A stretch of 64,000 nt of DNA from Micromonospora sp. WMMA1363 (GTDB lineage Bacteria > Actinomycetota > Actinomycetes > Mycobacteriales > Micromonosporaceae): NCBI RefSeq assembly GCF_030345795.1, contig NZ_JAUALB010000001.1:1917001-1981000 (forward strand). Direction: 5' to 3'. Position numbers and translations under genes: made by a program. Below the pieces are notes generated by a model. It searched no databases. It saw only the letters and a list, made by a program, of their open reading frames with translations, and was not told the DNA's origin. Shown here in pieces: positions 19,550 through 29,216 of this stretch (position 1 is its first letter; every line of letters starts with the position of its first letter).

Positions 19550-21421
19550 GACTCTGCTGCCGAATTCGTGACACGCCGTCGGGATCGTTCGTACTGGCCG
19601 GTCACGGGGTCATGATCCCTGTTCGCGGTCGTGTTCCTTCCGTCGGTGGCTGCGGGATGGGGTGTACGGGTGTCGATGCAGCCGCGGTCGCGGGTCCAGA
19701 TTCCTGATCAGACGGTGCTGGTGGCCCGCGCGGCGTTCCCGAACGGCAGCGTGGCGATATCAGCGCGTGACCACCTGGGTGAGGTGTTCACCGACGAACA
19801 GTTCGCTGCCGCGTTCGGTGTCCGGGGCGCTCCGGCCGAATCGCCGGGCGCCTTAGCGCTGGTGACCGCGTTGCAGTTCGCGGAGAACCTGACCGATCGG
19901 CAGGCCGCGCGGATGGTCGCCCGGGCGATCGACTGGAAGTACGCGCTCGGCCTGGAGCTGACCGATCCCGGCTTCGACGCCAGCGTGCTGTCCAAGTTCC
20001 GTACCCGGCTGGTCGAGCACGGCCTGGAAGAACAGGTCTTCACCGCGATGCTGACCGTGTCGACCGGCAAGGGCCTGATCGCGGCTGGTGGTAAGCAGCG
20101 CACCGATTCCACTCACGTGATCAGCGCGGTGCGAGACCTCAACCGTCTGGAGGTGGCCGGCGAGTCGGTACGGGCCTGCCTGGAAACGTTGCCGGTGGCC
20201 GCACCGGACTGGCTGGCCACCGCTATCGACGTCGGCGAGTGGGCGCACCGGTAGCGGGCCACGCATCGATTCCTGGCGGCTACCCGCCTCGCAGGCCAAG
20301 CGGGACCGCCTCGCCCAGGTCTACGGCACCGACGCCGTCGCCCTGCTGCGCGCGGTGTTCGCCCCTGCCGCCCCGGTCTGGCTGGCCGAACTGCCCGCGG
20401 TGCGGACGCTGCGCACCGTGCTGGTGCAGAACTATCTGATCACCACCGACAGCAGGGGGCGGGAGGTGATCCGGCGGCGGGAGGCGGACACGGACGGTCT
20501 CCCGCCCGCCAGATCCCGGATCACCTCCCCGTACGACACCGACACCCGGTGGGCCGCAAAAGGCGACGACCTGTTCTGGAACGGCTACAAGGTCCACCTG
20601 ACCGAGACCTGCGACCCCGACACCGAGCACGGCACCACCAGCGACCACGACGGCCAGACCGGTCCCCGGCCGACACCGAACCTGATCGTCAACGTGGCCA
20701 CCACGGCGGCCACCGTCCCCGACGTGAAAGCCACCACCGGCATCCACCAGCACCTGCACGACCGCCGGCTGCTGCCCGCCGAGCACTACCTCGACTCCGG
20801 CTACCCCTCAGCCGACACCATCGCCACCGCGCAGACTTTCGGCGTCACCATGGTCACCCCGGCCCTGCTCGACCAGTCCGCCCAGGCCCGTGCCCGCACC
20901 GGCTACGACAAGACCTGCTTCACCATCGACTTCGACACCCGGCAGGTCACCTGCCCCCAAGGACACACCAACACCTCCTGGAGCCCCACGGTCCAACGCG
21001 GCACCGAGGTCATCGTGGTCAAGTTCCCCACCACCACCTGCGGCCCGTGCCCCGCCCGCGCCCAGTGCACCACCGCGAAACGCGGCGGCCGGCAACTCAC
21101 CTTCTACCCCCGCGACCTCCACCACGCCCTCACCGCTGCCCGCACCCGACAGACCAGCGACAGCTGGCACGACAAGTACAAGCTGCGCGCCGGCGTCGAA
21201 GGCACCATCAACCAGGCCCTCGACATCACCGGCATCCGCCACACCCGCTACCGCGGCCTCGCGAAAACCCGCCTCCAACACGTGTTCTCCGCGATCGCCC
21301 TCAACCTCGTCCGACTCCACACCTGGTGGACCGACCACCCCCTACCAACAGCCCGGACCAGCAACCTCCAACGCCTCGATCACGCCCTCGCCGCCTGAAC
21401 CCCGAATTGGGCAGCAGAGTC
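19550..21421 (+). mobile_element. IS1182-family element
   Basis: Inverted ends GACTCTGCTGCC(G/C)AATTCG lie at 19550-19568 and 21403-21421. Length 1,872 bp fits the family. No flanking duplication is evident and the interrupted IS5 gene does not continue on the right. Confidence 0.85.
19676..21398 (+). pseudogene. IS1182-family transposase with frameshift
   Basis: The first part starts MQPRSRVQIPDQTVLVARAA and includes GGKQRTDSTHVISAVRDLNR. The frame breaks at about 20250 (GEWAHR then stop; the continuation RIDSWRLPASQAKRDRLAQV is in another frame). The second part carries TDTRWAAKGDDLFWNGYKVH, a Cys-rich CGPCPARAQC stretch, and KYKLRAGVEGTINQALDITG with the final glutamate. One base lost near 20250 explains the break. 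Confidence 0.88.
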
Positions 21422-21489
21422 GCTCGTCGGTGTCGGTGTCGGGCGCGTCGCGTGTTCGGTCATCCCGCGTTCACCGAGGTCTCCAGCCG

Positions 21490-22070
21490 TCATCTGCATC
21501 TGCTACGAACCGACCGGACGAGAGCAAAGCCGGCCGACTCATGCAGCGCCACCGCCGCCGTCAGGCTGGCCGGTGTCACGACGGCGACCGCGCTGGCCGC
21601 GCTCGACCAGGGCCGCGCACGCGCCGAGCACGGCGTCGCGCCGTAGCCGTGGCCGCGGGGGTCCACATGGCTGCTGACCGGCTCAAGCAGTCCGCACCGA
21701 CCCACACCGGCGAACCATCCGGTCGCGGCGGCAGCCGCTCCTCGTCGGGAGTGCGCACGATCGTCTCCACGGCCAGCTCGCCGGCCGGTGACTGGTTCAT
21801 CCTGCGCCAGCCCTCGACGGTGAATGCCGAGTTCGCGAAGGCCGATCGTTGCACCAGGACCCGACGGCGTCGTCGGCCTCGCCGACCGTCTGGGGCCCGG
21901 CCGGACACCGGCCGCGGTGCCCACGACAGAACCACCCACGGGTCCGGATCGCGTTCCCGCCCCCAGGCAGGCGTCGCACGCGTTGGCGCCGGGTCTGAGC
22001 AGCGTCTCGGCATCGGCGGGGAGCGCGTCGGGATCGACACCGAACGGGGCATCGGCGGGCGTCCACTCAC
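21490..22070 (-). pseudogene. GNAT acetyltransferase, frameshifted
   Basis: Fragments in different frames join into an N-acetyltransferase: RSAFANSAFTVEGWRRMNQS and GELAVETIVRTPDEE in one, then GWFAGVGRCGLLEPVSSHVD and SAVAVVTPASLTAAVALHES with AGFALVRS (the acetyl-CoA domain end) in another. At least two frame changes are needed. No intact product. Confidence 0.7.
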
Positions 22071-22102
22071 TCAGCACGCGCCGGGCGGTCGTCGAACACC
22101 TC

Positions 22103-22505
22103 TGTGGCCCGATCAGCTTGAGGGGCGCATCCTCGAGCTGTACCGGAGGCTCTCCGCCGCGGTCGGCGCCGCGTCGGCCGAAGCCGCCCATGGCGCTCGG
22201 CCGGAGGATGGCCGCCTGCCGGGGCCCTTCGATGCCGTGCTTCTCACCTCTGCGCTGACAGGTGACTTGGCGCAGCGGATCGGGCAGATCTCCGCATCCA
22301 AGATCGAGCCGCAGGTACGCGAGGCGATCATTCTCACGGTCGGGGGACGGTGGGGGCCGATTTCGAGATCCATGCCCACACGGCGGGCCGCGAATGGCAG
22401 GGCTCAGCGAAGCGGCCATCGCCCACCTACTCGCAGGCGTCTGAGCCGTGGCCCCACGGCGTCGAGGGTGCGATCGAACTCGTCGTCCACCCCATCGGTT
22501 TGCCG
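22103..22505 (+). pseudogene. carboxymuconolactone decarboxylase-like gene, frameshifted
   Basis: LEGRILELYRRLSAAVGAAS and KIEPQVREAIILTVGGRWGA, then FEIHAHTAGREWQG in one frame and GLSEAAIAHLLAGV in another, match the CMD/AhpD-like fold (VREAxILxVGxRWxxxFE). The expected CxxC pair is not seen. At least two frame changes. Confidence 0.65.
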
Positions 22506-22619
22506 TTCGGCAACGTAGCTTGCTCATTCAGCCCGTGGTGCGGAGTATTCCGATGTAGCCGACGACCTGGGGAGAACGCCGGTCGGTGCGGCGATGCTGA
22601 ACGCGCTTTGGGGGAACCG

Positions 22620-23246
22620 ATGACGCACGACTTCGACGATCAGTACTGGCAACGCCACTGGCACCAGGTGCGTGGCGGGCAGCCGCGGTGGCTCCTCAGC
22701 CCCAACCCGTATGTGGTCGACGCGGCCGGCGGCCGAACGCCGGGGCGGGCCATGGACGCCGGGTGCGGCGAGGGCACCGAGGCGATCTGGCTCGCCCAGC
22801 AGGGGTGGGAGGTCACAGCCGTGGACATCGCGTCGACGGTCTTGCGGCGCGCCGCCGCCCGGGCGACCGAGCACGGCGTACCCGACGTGCGTTGGGTCGG
22901 GGCCGACCTGACCGTCTGGAAACCGGACGACCTGTTCGAGCTGGTCACTTCGCACTACGCCCACCCGTCCGGGTCGCAGCTGGCCTTCTACGAGCGTCTT
23001 GCGCGGTGGGTCGCACCGGGCGGAACCCTGCTGATCGTCGGGCACCCGCACCACCATGGGGCCGGACAGCCGCGCGGTCATCAACCTCCGGCTGAGGCGT
23101 CAGTCACCGCTGCGGACATCACCGCCCACCTCGACGGCACGGTTTGGGCAGTCGACACGGCCGCCGAAATCGCCCGTGCCATGACCGGCCGGACCGGCCA
23201 GCAGGTGCTGCTGAACGACGTCGTGGTGCGGGCCACGCGCCGCTGA
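22620..23246 (+). CDS. class I SAM-dependent methyltransferase
   Basis: 208 aa; GGGGGAA stands before ATG 22620. Motif I is AMDAGCGEGTEAIWLAQQGW with the acidic end of beta-2 in VTAVDIAS; VRWVGADLT is motif II, and APGGTLLIVGHPHHH is motif III/post-III. It resembles small-molecule or thiopurine-type methyltransferases with a short His-rich C-terminal region. The frame is intact although both neighbours are pseudogenes. Substrate unknown. Confidence 0.82.
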   Translation: MTHDFDDQYWQRHWHQVRGGQPRWLLSPNPYVVDAAGGRTPGRAMDAGCGEGTEAIWLAQQGWEVTAVDIASTVLRRAAARATEHGVPDVRWVGADLTVWKPDDLFELVTSHYAHPSGSQLAFYERLARWVAPGGTLLIVGHPHHHGAGQPRGHQPPAEASVTAADITAHLDGTVWAVDTAAEIARAMTGRTGQQVLLNDVVVRATRR

Positions 23247-23314
23247 CCCCTTTCCCACGCCGTGGCGGGACTGTCGCCCGCGCCAGAACCTACGCGTCGA
23301 TTCGAGGGGCAACC

Positions 23315-24231
23315 GTGAGTGTCAAGTCCTCCCCGCTGCCGGCCGGCGCCGGTGCGGTCACGATCGACGATCCGCGACGGCGCCGGGCGGTCATGCTCGG
23401 TGTGTGCCTGGCGCTGATGGCGGTCACAGCCTCGGTGTCGGGGCTGAACGTGGCCCAGCCGGACATCGCCGTCGACTTCGACATCTTGCAGAGCATCGTG
23501 CTGTGGATCATCAAAATATCTTCCGTACTCTCAGGCGGTGCTGGGCTGGTCCGGACTGCTGTCCACCCTGGCGATCCTGCCGATGGCGCTGCTCATGATG
23601 CTCACCTCCGGGCTGGCACCCAAGATCGCCGCCGCTGTCGGTGGCCGCACGACGATGGCGCTGGGCATCGCGCTGGGCGGGGTGGGCCTGGCGCTGATGG
23701 CCAGCCTCGTGTCCGTCGAGGGCGGATACCTGTCGGTGCTGCCGGGCATCGTCGCGATGGGGCCGGGCATGTGCCTGGCGATGACACCCTCCACCGAGGC
23801 CATCACCTCCTCGCTGCCCAGTTCGCGGCAGGGCGTGGCGTCCGCGCTCAACGACGTCACGCGAGAATTCGGCACCGCGCTCGGCGTGGCGCTGCTGGGC
23901 TCGGTTCTGCCACGCGGGCTACCGCACGACGATCACCCCTCGGCTCGAAGGAGTTCCTGCCGACACCGCCCGAGACCGCGCGCGAGGGTGTGTCCAACGC
24001 CCTCGCCGTAGCAGACACGGCCGGCGCCAACGCCACAACGGTGGTGACCGCCGCCAAGGAATCCTTCGTCGACGGCTGGCAGCAGGGCATGTGGGCCGGC
24101 GTCGGCGTCATGGCCGTCCTGCTGGTCGTCATCCTGATCAGCGGACTGCGCAAGCCCACGACCGGCGACTCCCCGGTGGAGCAGGCGCCGACTCGCCCGC
24201 TGAGGCGAGCGTCCCAACCGAATCGCGGTGA
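23315..24231 (+). pseudogene. MFS drug-resistance transporter, internally deleted and frameshifted
   Basis: It starts at GTG 23315 (GAGGGGC upstream) with MLGVCLALMAVTASVSGLNV, the first helix of DHA2/EmrB-type transporters. After IDVDFDILQSIVLWII-like text it jumps to a late segment (GLLSTLAILPMALLMMLTSG, LPSSRQGVASALNDVTREFG) in another frame. The final helix (MWAGVGVMAVLLVVILISGL) is in a third. Roughly the middle third, about 180 residues, is gone. It cannot transport. Confidence 0.8.
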
Positions 24232-24351
24232 CGGTCGCGACCACGCACTGTTGCACGGAGGGCCAATTCTCACGGCAGCAGATCACGACGAATTCGGGGA
24301 ATGTGTCGACCTCCGCACCGCACGGTCGGATTCACGTGAGGAGCCGAATGA

Positions 24352-25251
24352 CTACCGCCGCTGCCGTAGTTGCCGGGTCAGGTTCTGGATCAGCGCGGCA
24401 GCGGCTGGAAACGGGTCCGCTGAACGTGTGACAGCGCAGATGCGCCGATGGAGCCCTGGCGGGTGGGCGATGTTGTGGTAGTTGACGCCCGGGGTGGGTA
24501 TGGCGGCGATCGCGGGTACGAGGGCGACGCCGAGTCCGGCACCCACGAGGGCCAACAGAAGGTGGTAGCTGTCGGCGCGGAATGCGATCGTCGGTAGAAA
24601 TCCTGCGGTTTGCCCGGCAAGTTCGGTAACTGCCTGGAAACCCGTTGAGGGGCGGGTGGAGACCCAGGCCACGTCAGCAAACTGGCGCAAGTCAATCTTC
24701 TGGTTCACGGCGGGAGCACGCTTTGGTGGCGCGGCAAGCAGCAGCGGCTCATCGTGCAGGCCGGTTTGGTGCAGTCCCCGCATATCTGACGGCGGGACGT
24801 GAGCGTAGTGGTGTGTGACAGCGAGGTCGATGTGGCCGTCTCGCACCGCGGGCAGGGCTTCTTCCGGTTCCATCTCGGTGAAGGATAGGTCGACGCCGGT
24901 ATGACGGCGGCGAAAAGCGGCCAGAGCCGGGACGACGATGGTGCATGCGGTCGCGAAGGCCGCCACGCGCAGGCGTCCGCCGGAGCCGTCGGCAACAGCG
25001 GCAACGGCCCGCTCCGCGGTGTCGAGTTGTATCAGTATCCGCTCGGCGTGCTCAGCGAGTACGCGACCTGCTTCCGTCAGCCTCACGCTGCGAGCTGAGC
25101 GTTCCAACAGCGGCTGGTTGACTTCGCGCTCCAGACGCGTGAGCTGTTGCGAAGCCGCCGCCGCAGTGCAGCCTAGCTACTCGGCGGTGCGGGCGATGGT
25201 TCCGGTCCTGGCAAGTACAGCCAGAACCTGCAACTTGTCAGCATCAAGCAT
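24352..25251 (-). pseudogene. LysR-family regulator with in-frame TAG
   Basis: The natural ATG is at 25251 and reads MLDADKLQVLAVLARTGTIA, then RTAE followed by TAG at 25177-25179, then LGCTAAAASQQLTRLEREVN, the second half of the LysR helix-turn-helix. The rest is complete: SARSVRLTEAGRVLAEHAERI and a full LysR substrate-binding domain (LRVAAFATACTIVVPALAAF, DLAVTHHYAH, GLGVALVPAIAA). A single nonsense codon in the recognition helix region is the only lesion. Internal starts would give a protein without DNA binding. The gene faces a dehydratase gene that it would normally control. Confidence 0.85.
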
Positions 25252-25267
25252 AAGCACAGTTTATGCT
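25247..25267. promoter_or_regulatory. candidate LysR operator
   Basis: The inverted repeat AGCATAA-N7-TTATGCT overlaps the regulator's start codon. It contains the LysR T-N11-A core (T at 25251, A at 25263). A third half-site TTATGCT lies about 25 bp to the right. Its position between divergent genes suits autoregulation and control of the dehydratase. Confidence 0.6.
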
Positions 25268-25328
25268 CAGGCATGCATTGCTGAGCTTGTGGTTATGCTT
25301 GCCTGCTGGTCAGACTGGCGGTAACCCT

Positions 25329-26312
25329 ATGGAAGAGGCAGCTTTGGCGAGCATCGAGCGTGTCGTCCCCGAGCCGAGCGTCGCGGATCTACTCCAGGCC
25401 GCTGCGGCCGTGCGTTCCTATCTCGATCCCACCCCGCTGGTGGCCACGACCGCTGACAACGGTGCGCTGCTGAAGCTGGAGTGCTGGCAACCGACTGGCT
25501 CGTTCAAGGTGCGCGGTGCGATCGCGGCGCTGGCGGCGTTGCCCGAGCATGCCCGGAGGGCAGGCGTCGTAGCCGCCTCGGCCGGCAATCACGGGCTGGG
25601 CATTGCGTATGCCGCAATGCGGTCCGGCATTGCGGCGACGGTCGTCGTTCCGGCGACGGCATCCCCGGCGAAGGTCGACGCGCTGCGTAGGTTCGGCGCC
25701 AACCTGGTGCGGCACGGCGACGACTACGACGCCGCGGAGGTGTACGCCCTCGATCTCGCAGCCCGTGGGGCGACGTACGTGTCCGCCTACAACGACACGC
25801 ATGTCATCGCCGGGCAGGCCAGCATCGGCTACGAACTGAACGAGCAGATCGACGAACCGCTGACCGTTGTCACCCCGGTCGGCGGGGGCGGGCTCGCCGC
25901 CGGGCTCACCCTCTGGGCAGCCGGCCACTCGAACGTGCGCGTGGTAGGAGTGGAGGCCGAGGCATCACGTGCCGTGTCGGCAGCAGCTGCCGTCGGCCAG
26001 ACGGTCACCGTACCGGTCGGCGCGACGCTCGCCGATGGGCTCGCCGGTAACATCGAGCCCGGCAGTATCACCCCTGTGGTCCTTGCCTCACACGACACAG
26101 CCATGATCGCGGTATCCGAAGCAGAGATTCGGCACGCCATGCGGTTTCTTGCCGGCCAGCACGGCCTTGTCGTCGAGGGGTCGGGCGCCGTCGCCGTCGC
26201 AGCCCTGCTCTTGCGCAAGATCGAGGTCGTTGGCCGGGCTGTCGCTCTGGTCACCGGGCGCAACATCGCGCTGCCCACCTTCGCCGACGCCGTCGGCGGG
26301 GACCTGGCGTGA
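25329..26312 (+). CDS. PLP-dependent threonine dehydratase-type enzyme (EutB-like)
   Basis: 327 aa, starting MEEAALASIERVV. The PLP lysine is in TGSFKVRGA (about residue 60). AASAGNHGLGIAYAA is the phosphate/substrate loop and PVGGGGLAAG the PLP-phosphate-binding glycine loop. This is the catalytic fold II shared by threonine dehydratase, serine racemase and the ectoine-utilisation dehydratase EutB. The stop overlaps the next gene's GTG (GTGA), and that gene is of the ornithine-cyclodeaminase type. The order LysR, dehydratase, cyclodeaminase matches eutB-eutC-like pairs. The ribosome site is weak. Confidence 0.82.
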   Translation: MEEAALASIERVVPEPSVADLLQAAAAVRSYLDPTPLVATTADNGALLKLECWQPTGSFKVRGAIAALAALPEHARRAGVVAASAGNHGLGIAYAAMRSGIAATVVVPATASPAKVDALRRFGANLVRHGDDYDAAEVYALDLAARGATYVSAYNDTHVIAGQASIGYELNEQIDEPLTVVTPVGGGGLAAGLTLWAAGHSNVRVVGVEAEASRAVSAAAAVGQTVTVPVGATLADGLAGNIEPGSITPVVLASHDTAMIAVSEAEIRHAMRFLAGQHGLVVEGSGAVAVAALLLRKIEVVGRAVALVTGRNIALPTFADAVGGDLA

Positions 26313-27069
26313 CCGGCATGCGCGTCCTCAACCTCGACGAGATCCATCAGTTGATGGAATGCCCACGAGCAGCGGAATCGTCACAGTGTTCGATGCGACC
26401 ACCGGGCAGCCCGCGCTAGTTCTTCTCGATGACGGCTACCTGACCGACCTGCGTACCGCCGCCACCGGAGCGCTCGCCAACGGTGCCCTAGCCCGCAAGG
26501 ACATCACGGCCGTCACCATGATCGGCACCGGCGGCCAGGCACGTCACCAACTCACCGCCCTGCTCGAAGTCCGCCAGCCTCGCCGCCTGGTGATCTACGG
26601 ACACACCGCTGCCCACGCCGCTGCCCTTGCAGCCTGGGCGCACCGACTGTATCCGTGGGAGATCATCATCGCCGACACCATCCCTGACTCGCTGTCCGGC
26701 GCAGACCTGGTCATCACTGTTACACCGTCGGACACCCCACTCATCCACACGGACTGGCTGCCCGAGGGCGTACACGTTACCGCCGTCGGTGCCGACGGCC
26801 CGCACAAACGCGAGCTGCATCGCACCGTGCTGACCCGCGCGAACCGCATCGCCGTCGACGACCTAGCGCAAGCCCGAAGCTTCGGCGAACTCAAAGACCT
26901 CAGTGATGACGCCGCGGCCGCCCTGCCCGTCGTCACCCTCGGCGCGCTCCTGAGCGGCGACGCTCCGGGACGCGGTAGCGACACCGACATCACCATCGCC
27001 GACCTCACCGGCCTTGGCGCCCAGGACGCGGCTCTCGCCGGCTACATCGCTCGCCATGCGCTCAGCTGA
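26309..27069 (+). pseudogene. ornithine cyclodeaminase/EutC-like gene with internal deletion
   Basis: The first 16 codons (MRVLNLDEIHQLME) match the family N-terminus. The frame then jumps straight to GIVTVFDATTGQPALVLLDD, skipping about 60-80 residues and changing frame. The remainder is complete: TAATGALANGALARKDI, the NAD-binding MIGTGGQARHQL, ADLVITVTPSDTPLI and AVGADGPHKREL. An internal ATG at 26359 could give a 236-aa protein, but it would lack the substrate-binding half-barrel start. Probably inactive. Confidence 0.75.
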
Positions 27070-27118
27070 TCGGCACAGCCGCTTGACCTGCTGGATGAGG
27101 TTCTCGGCGAGCACACGG

Positions 27119-28171
27119 TCACGCGGCGTCGTAGCGACGCACTCCATCGGCGTCGGCGACCTTCAACCGCCCCTGCGCCACGAGCAGGTCGAGGTGCGCG
27201 GCCGTCTCGGCCACAGCGAGCATCTGGTTGAACAGGTCGAGGTCGGCGAAGGACCGCTCGCGCCTGGTCCAGGTCAGCCGACCAGCGATCTCGTACGCGG
27301 TCGCCCCGTCGTGCACGAGCCCGCAGGCGTGGTCCAGCCGCCTTGCGTGATGGTGCAGGAGCTCGTCGACGCGCGCGTGGACGCTCGGGCCCACCGGGCC
27401 GTGCGCCGGCAGCAGTCGTTGGTCGGGCAGCGACCGGACCAGCCGCAACGAGTCGAGGTAGTCGCCCAGCGGCAACGCGGCGGCCACCGCCTCGAAGCCG
27501 ACGGCCGGCGTGATGTGTGGAAGAACGTGGTCGCCAGCGAACATCAGCTGCTCGTCGCGGTCGATGAAGACAACATGACCACGGGTGTGCCCAGGGGTCG
27601 CCACCACCCGGAGCGTCCTGGTCGGCAACCCGACGTCCGTCCCGCCCGCCAGCCAGTCGTCCGGCCCCGCCCAGTCCGCCGGATCATGGGGCACCAACTC
27701 GGCCCGCGCGCGGAGCGCGTCGACGATCTCGCCTGCGCCACATCGCACCAGCGCCTGCCAGTGCACGGACATCGGCCGGTGCCCGGGCGTGGACAGGGCG
27801 AGGATGGCCGGCCGCTCCCCCTCGCCGAGGCTCACCGCTGTGCCGAACTCGCGCCGTACCGCCACGGCCATCGCGTAGTGGTCCCGGTGCACGTGCGTCA
27901 CGAGAAACCGGCGTACGTCCCCCAGGCCCGCGTCCAGGGCGGCCAGAGCGGCATCCAGCGTCTGTCGGGCCTCGGCGATGGCCCAGCCGGAGTCGATCAG
28001 GACGAGGCCGTCGTCGCCGGTCAGGGCGTAAACGTTCACCGATCGCAGACCGTCGTGCGGTAACGGCAGCGGAATGCGGTACACCCCGGCGGCCACCTCG
28101 AACACGCCCGGGCGCGTCCAGTCCGAGGTCACGTCATCGGGTTCGACCCGCATTGCTGCTGCACCTGCCAT
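27119..28171 (-). CDS. metallo-beta-lactamase-fold hydrolase
   Basis: 350 aa; GGAGG lies 7 bp before ATG 28171. The zinc motif is THVHRDHY (HxHxDH), with later ligands in TPGHTRGHVVF and FAGDHVLP and the last His in LLPAHGPVG. A C-terminal winged-helix-like part (GATAYEIAGRLTW, TAAHLDLLVAQGRLKV) is the LACTB2-type extension found in glyoxalase-II-like hydrolases. It probably hydrolyses a thioester or similar ester in the cytosol. Intact, with no clear partner. Confidence 0.85.
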   Translation of the reverse strand: MAGAAAMRVEPDDVTSDWTRPGVFEVAAGVYRIPLPLPHDGLRSVNVYALTGDDGLVLIDSGWAIAEARQTLDAALAALDAGLGDVRRFLVTHVHRDHYAMAVAVRREFGTAVSLGEGERPAILALSTPGHRPMSVHWQALVRCGAGEIVDALRARAELVPHDPADWAGPDDWLAGGTDVGLPTRTLRVVATPGHTRGHVVFIDRDEQLMFAGDHVLPHITPAVGFEAVAAALPLGDYLDSLRLVRSLPDQRLLPAHGPVGPSVHARVDELLHHHARRLDHACGLVHDGATAYEIAGRLTWTRRERSFADLDLFNQMLAVAETAAHLDLLVAQGRLKVADADGVRRYDAA

Positions 28172-28210
28172 CTGCCGTCCTCCACCCCGAGCCTGATCGA
28201 CACGACTCTG

Positions 28211-28408
28211 TCACGTGCGCTTGCGGATCTCGTCGACGGCCGGGGGCCGCCGGTGGTCGTGGGCCTCGACGAGAGCGTTGGAGCGCTTCGCGTTTCCGTG
28301 ACGATCGAGTTGCTCACCGTTCCACTGGCCGCTGCCGCCGGTGCGCCACTTCACCCGCCACCTGATGACCTTGCGGTCCTTGGACGGCTGCCGCTCTGAC
28401 GTCGCCAC
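28211..28408 (-). pseudogene. tyrosine integrase, N-terminal fragment
   Basis: A 65-aa frame with a good start (GGAGG then GTG at 28408) reads VIRWRVKWRTGGSGQWNGEQ and then SNALVEAHDHRRPP, the beta-hairpin opening of actinomycete site-specific integrases (arm-type DNA-binding domain). It stops there; the core-binding and catalytic domains are missing. It could mark a former integrated element, but I found no attachment site or tRNA beside it. Confidence 0.55.
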
Positions 28409-29133
28409 TGTTCCTCCACGTGAGCAGGCGGGCCATGAGCGTCGTTCCGGGGCCCGCCGCCCAGCCGCGCCTATACGCGCGACGATGCAACGGTAACCGT
28501 CTCGTTCGGCCAGGCACAATGACCGGCCGATCTTGGCGCTAACGATCTTCGTGCGGGGCGATGCTCCCGAGACGTTCCCGGCACGCATCGCACCCTGGAT
28601 ACGACGGAGGCCGCCTTGCTGGGTCGGTCCAGCTCACGGCCACGTTCGGTGGTTCTCGAGATCCTGCGGAGGGATGATCGATACCGGAACCCGCACGAAA
28701 CGGTGCCACTATCGAAATCGCCACGGTTTCATGATCGACGGCGCCGGAACCACGGTAGGGGCCGATCGCTCAGCCAACCATCTGGCACGGGCTCAACCCT
28801 CCTCGGCCTCGCTCCCATGGACACCCGGGATCGGCCACGCCAGCACCTCACCGACAGCGGGTGCCGCTGACCCGCGTTCTGACCGCAGTGGACCGGGCCC
28901 GGGGGCAGGGCGTTGTCGCCGGGGTACCGGAAGGAGCAGCGGGACTCGTTCGAGTTCGGCCCGCGAGCCGTCCTCGACGGGTCGAAGCCATATCTGCGCG
29001 CGAGCAAAAGACAGCGGCGCGCCCCTCTTCAATCAGCTCGACGACACCGCCTACGGCATCCTCAGCGGCGGACTACGGTCCCGGTCCGGCCCCTGCCAAC
29101 AGGCGAGCGGAACAACCCATGTCGCACTGCCGG
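28409..29133. other. 725-bp stretch, no gene recognised
   Basis: Open frames of 75-240 codons overlap on both strands with no family motif. It is the 3' flank of the second group II intron. Confidence 0.5.
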
Positions 29134-29168
29134 GTAGACGGCGGGAGTCTCACCCGCCGTCCCCCACA

Positions 29169-29202
29169 GATCCGGACGTAAGCCTCTCGGCTTATCCGGC
29201 TC
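29169..29202 (-). ncRNA. group II intron 2 domain V
   Basis: A 34-nt catalytic hairpin beginning GAGCCGGATA with a GAGA terminal loop, immediately downstream of the RT gene. Confidence 0.8.
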
Positions 29203-29216
29203 GTGCCGTTCGGTTA

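Noticed and set aside
28409-29133. Attachment site for the integrase fragment
   Set aside because: No tRNA end or direct repeat was found near 28,211-28,408.
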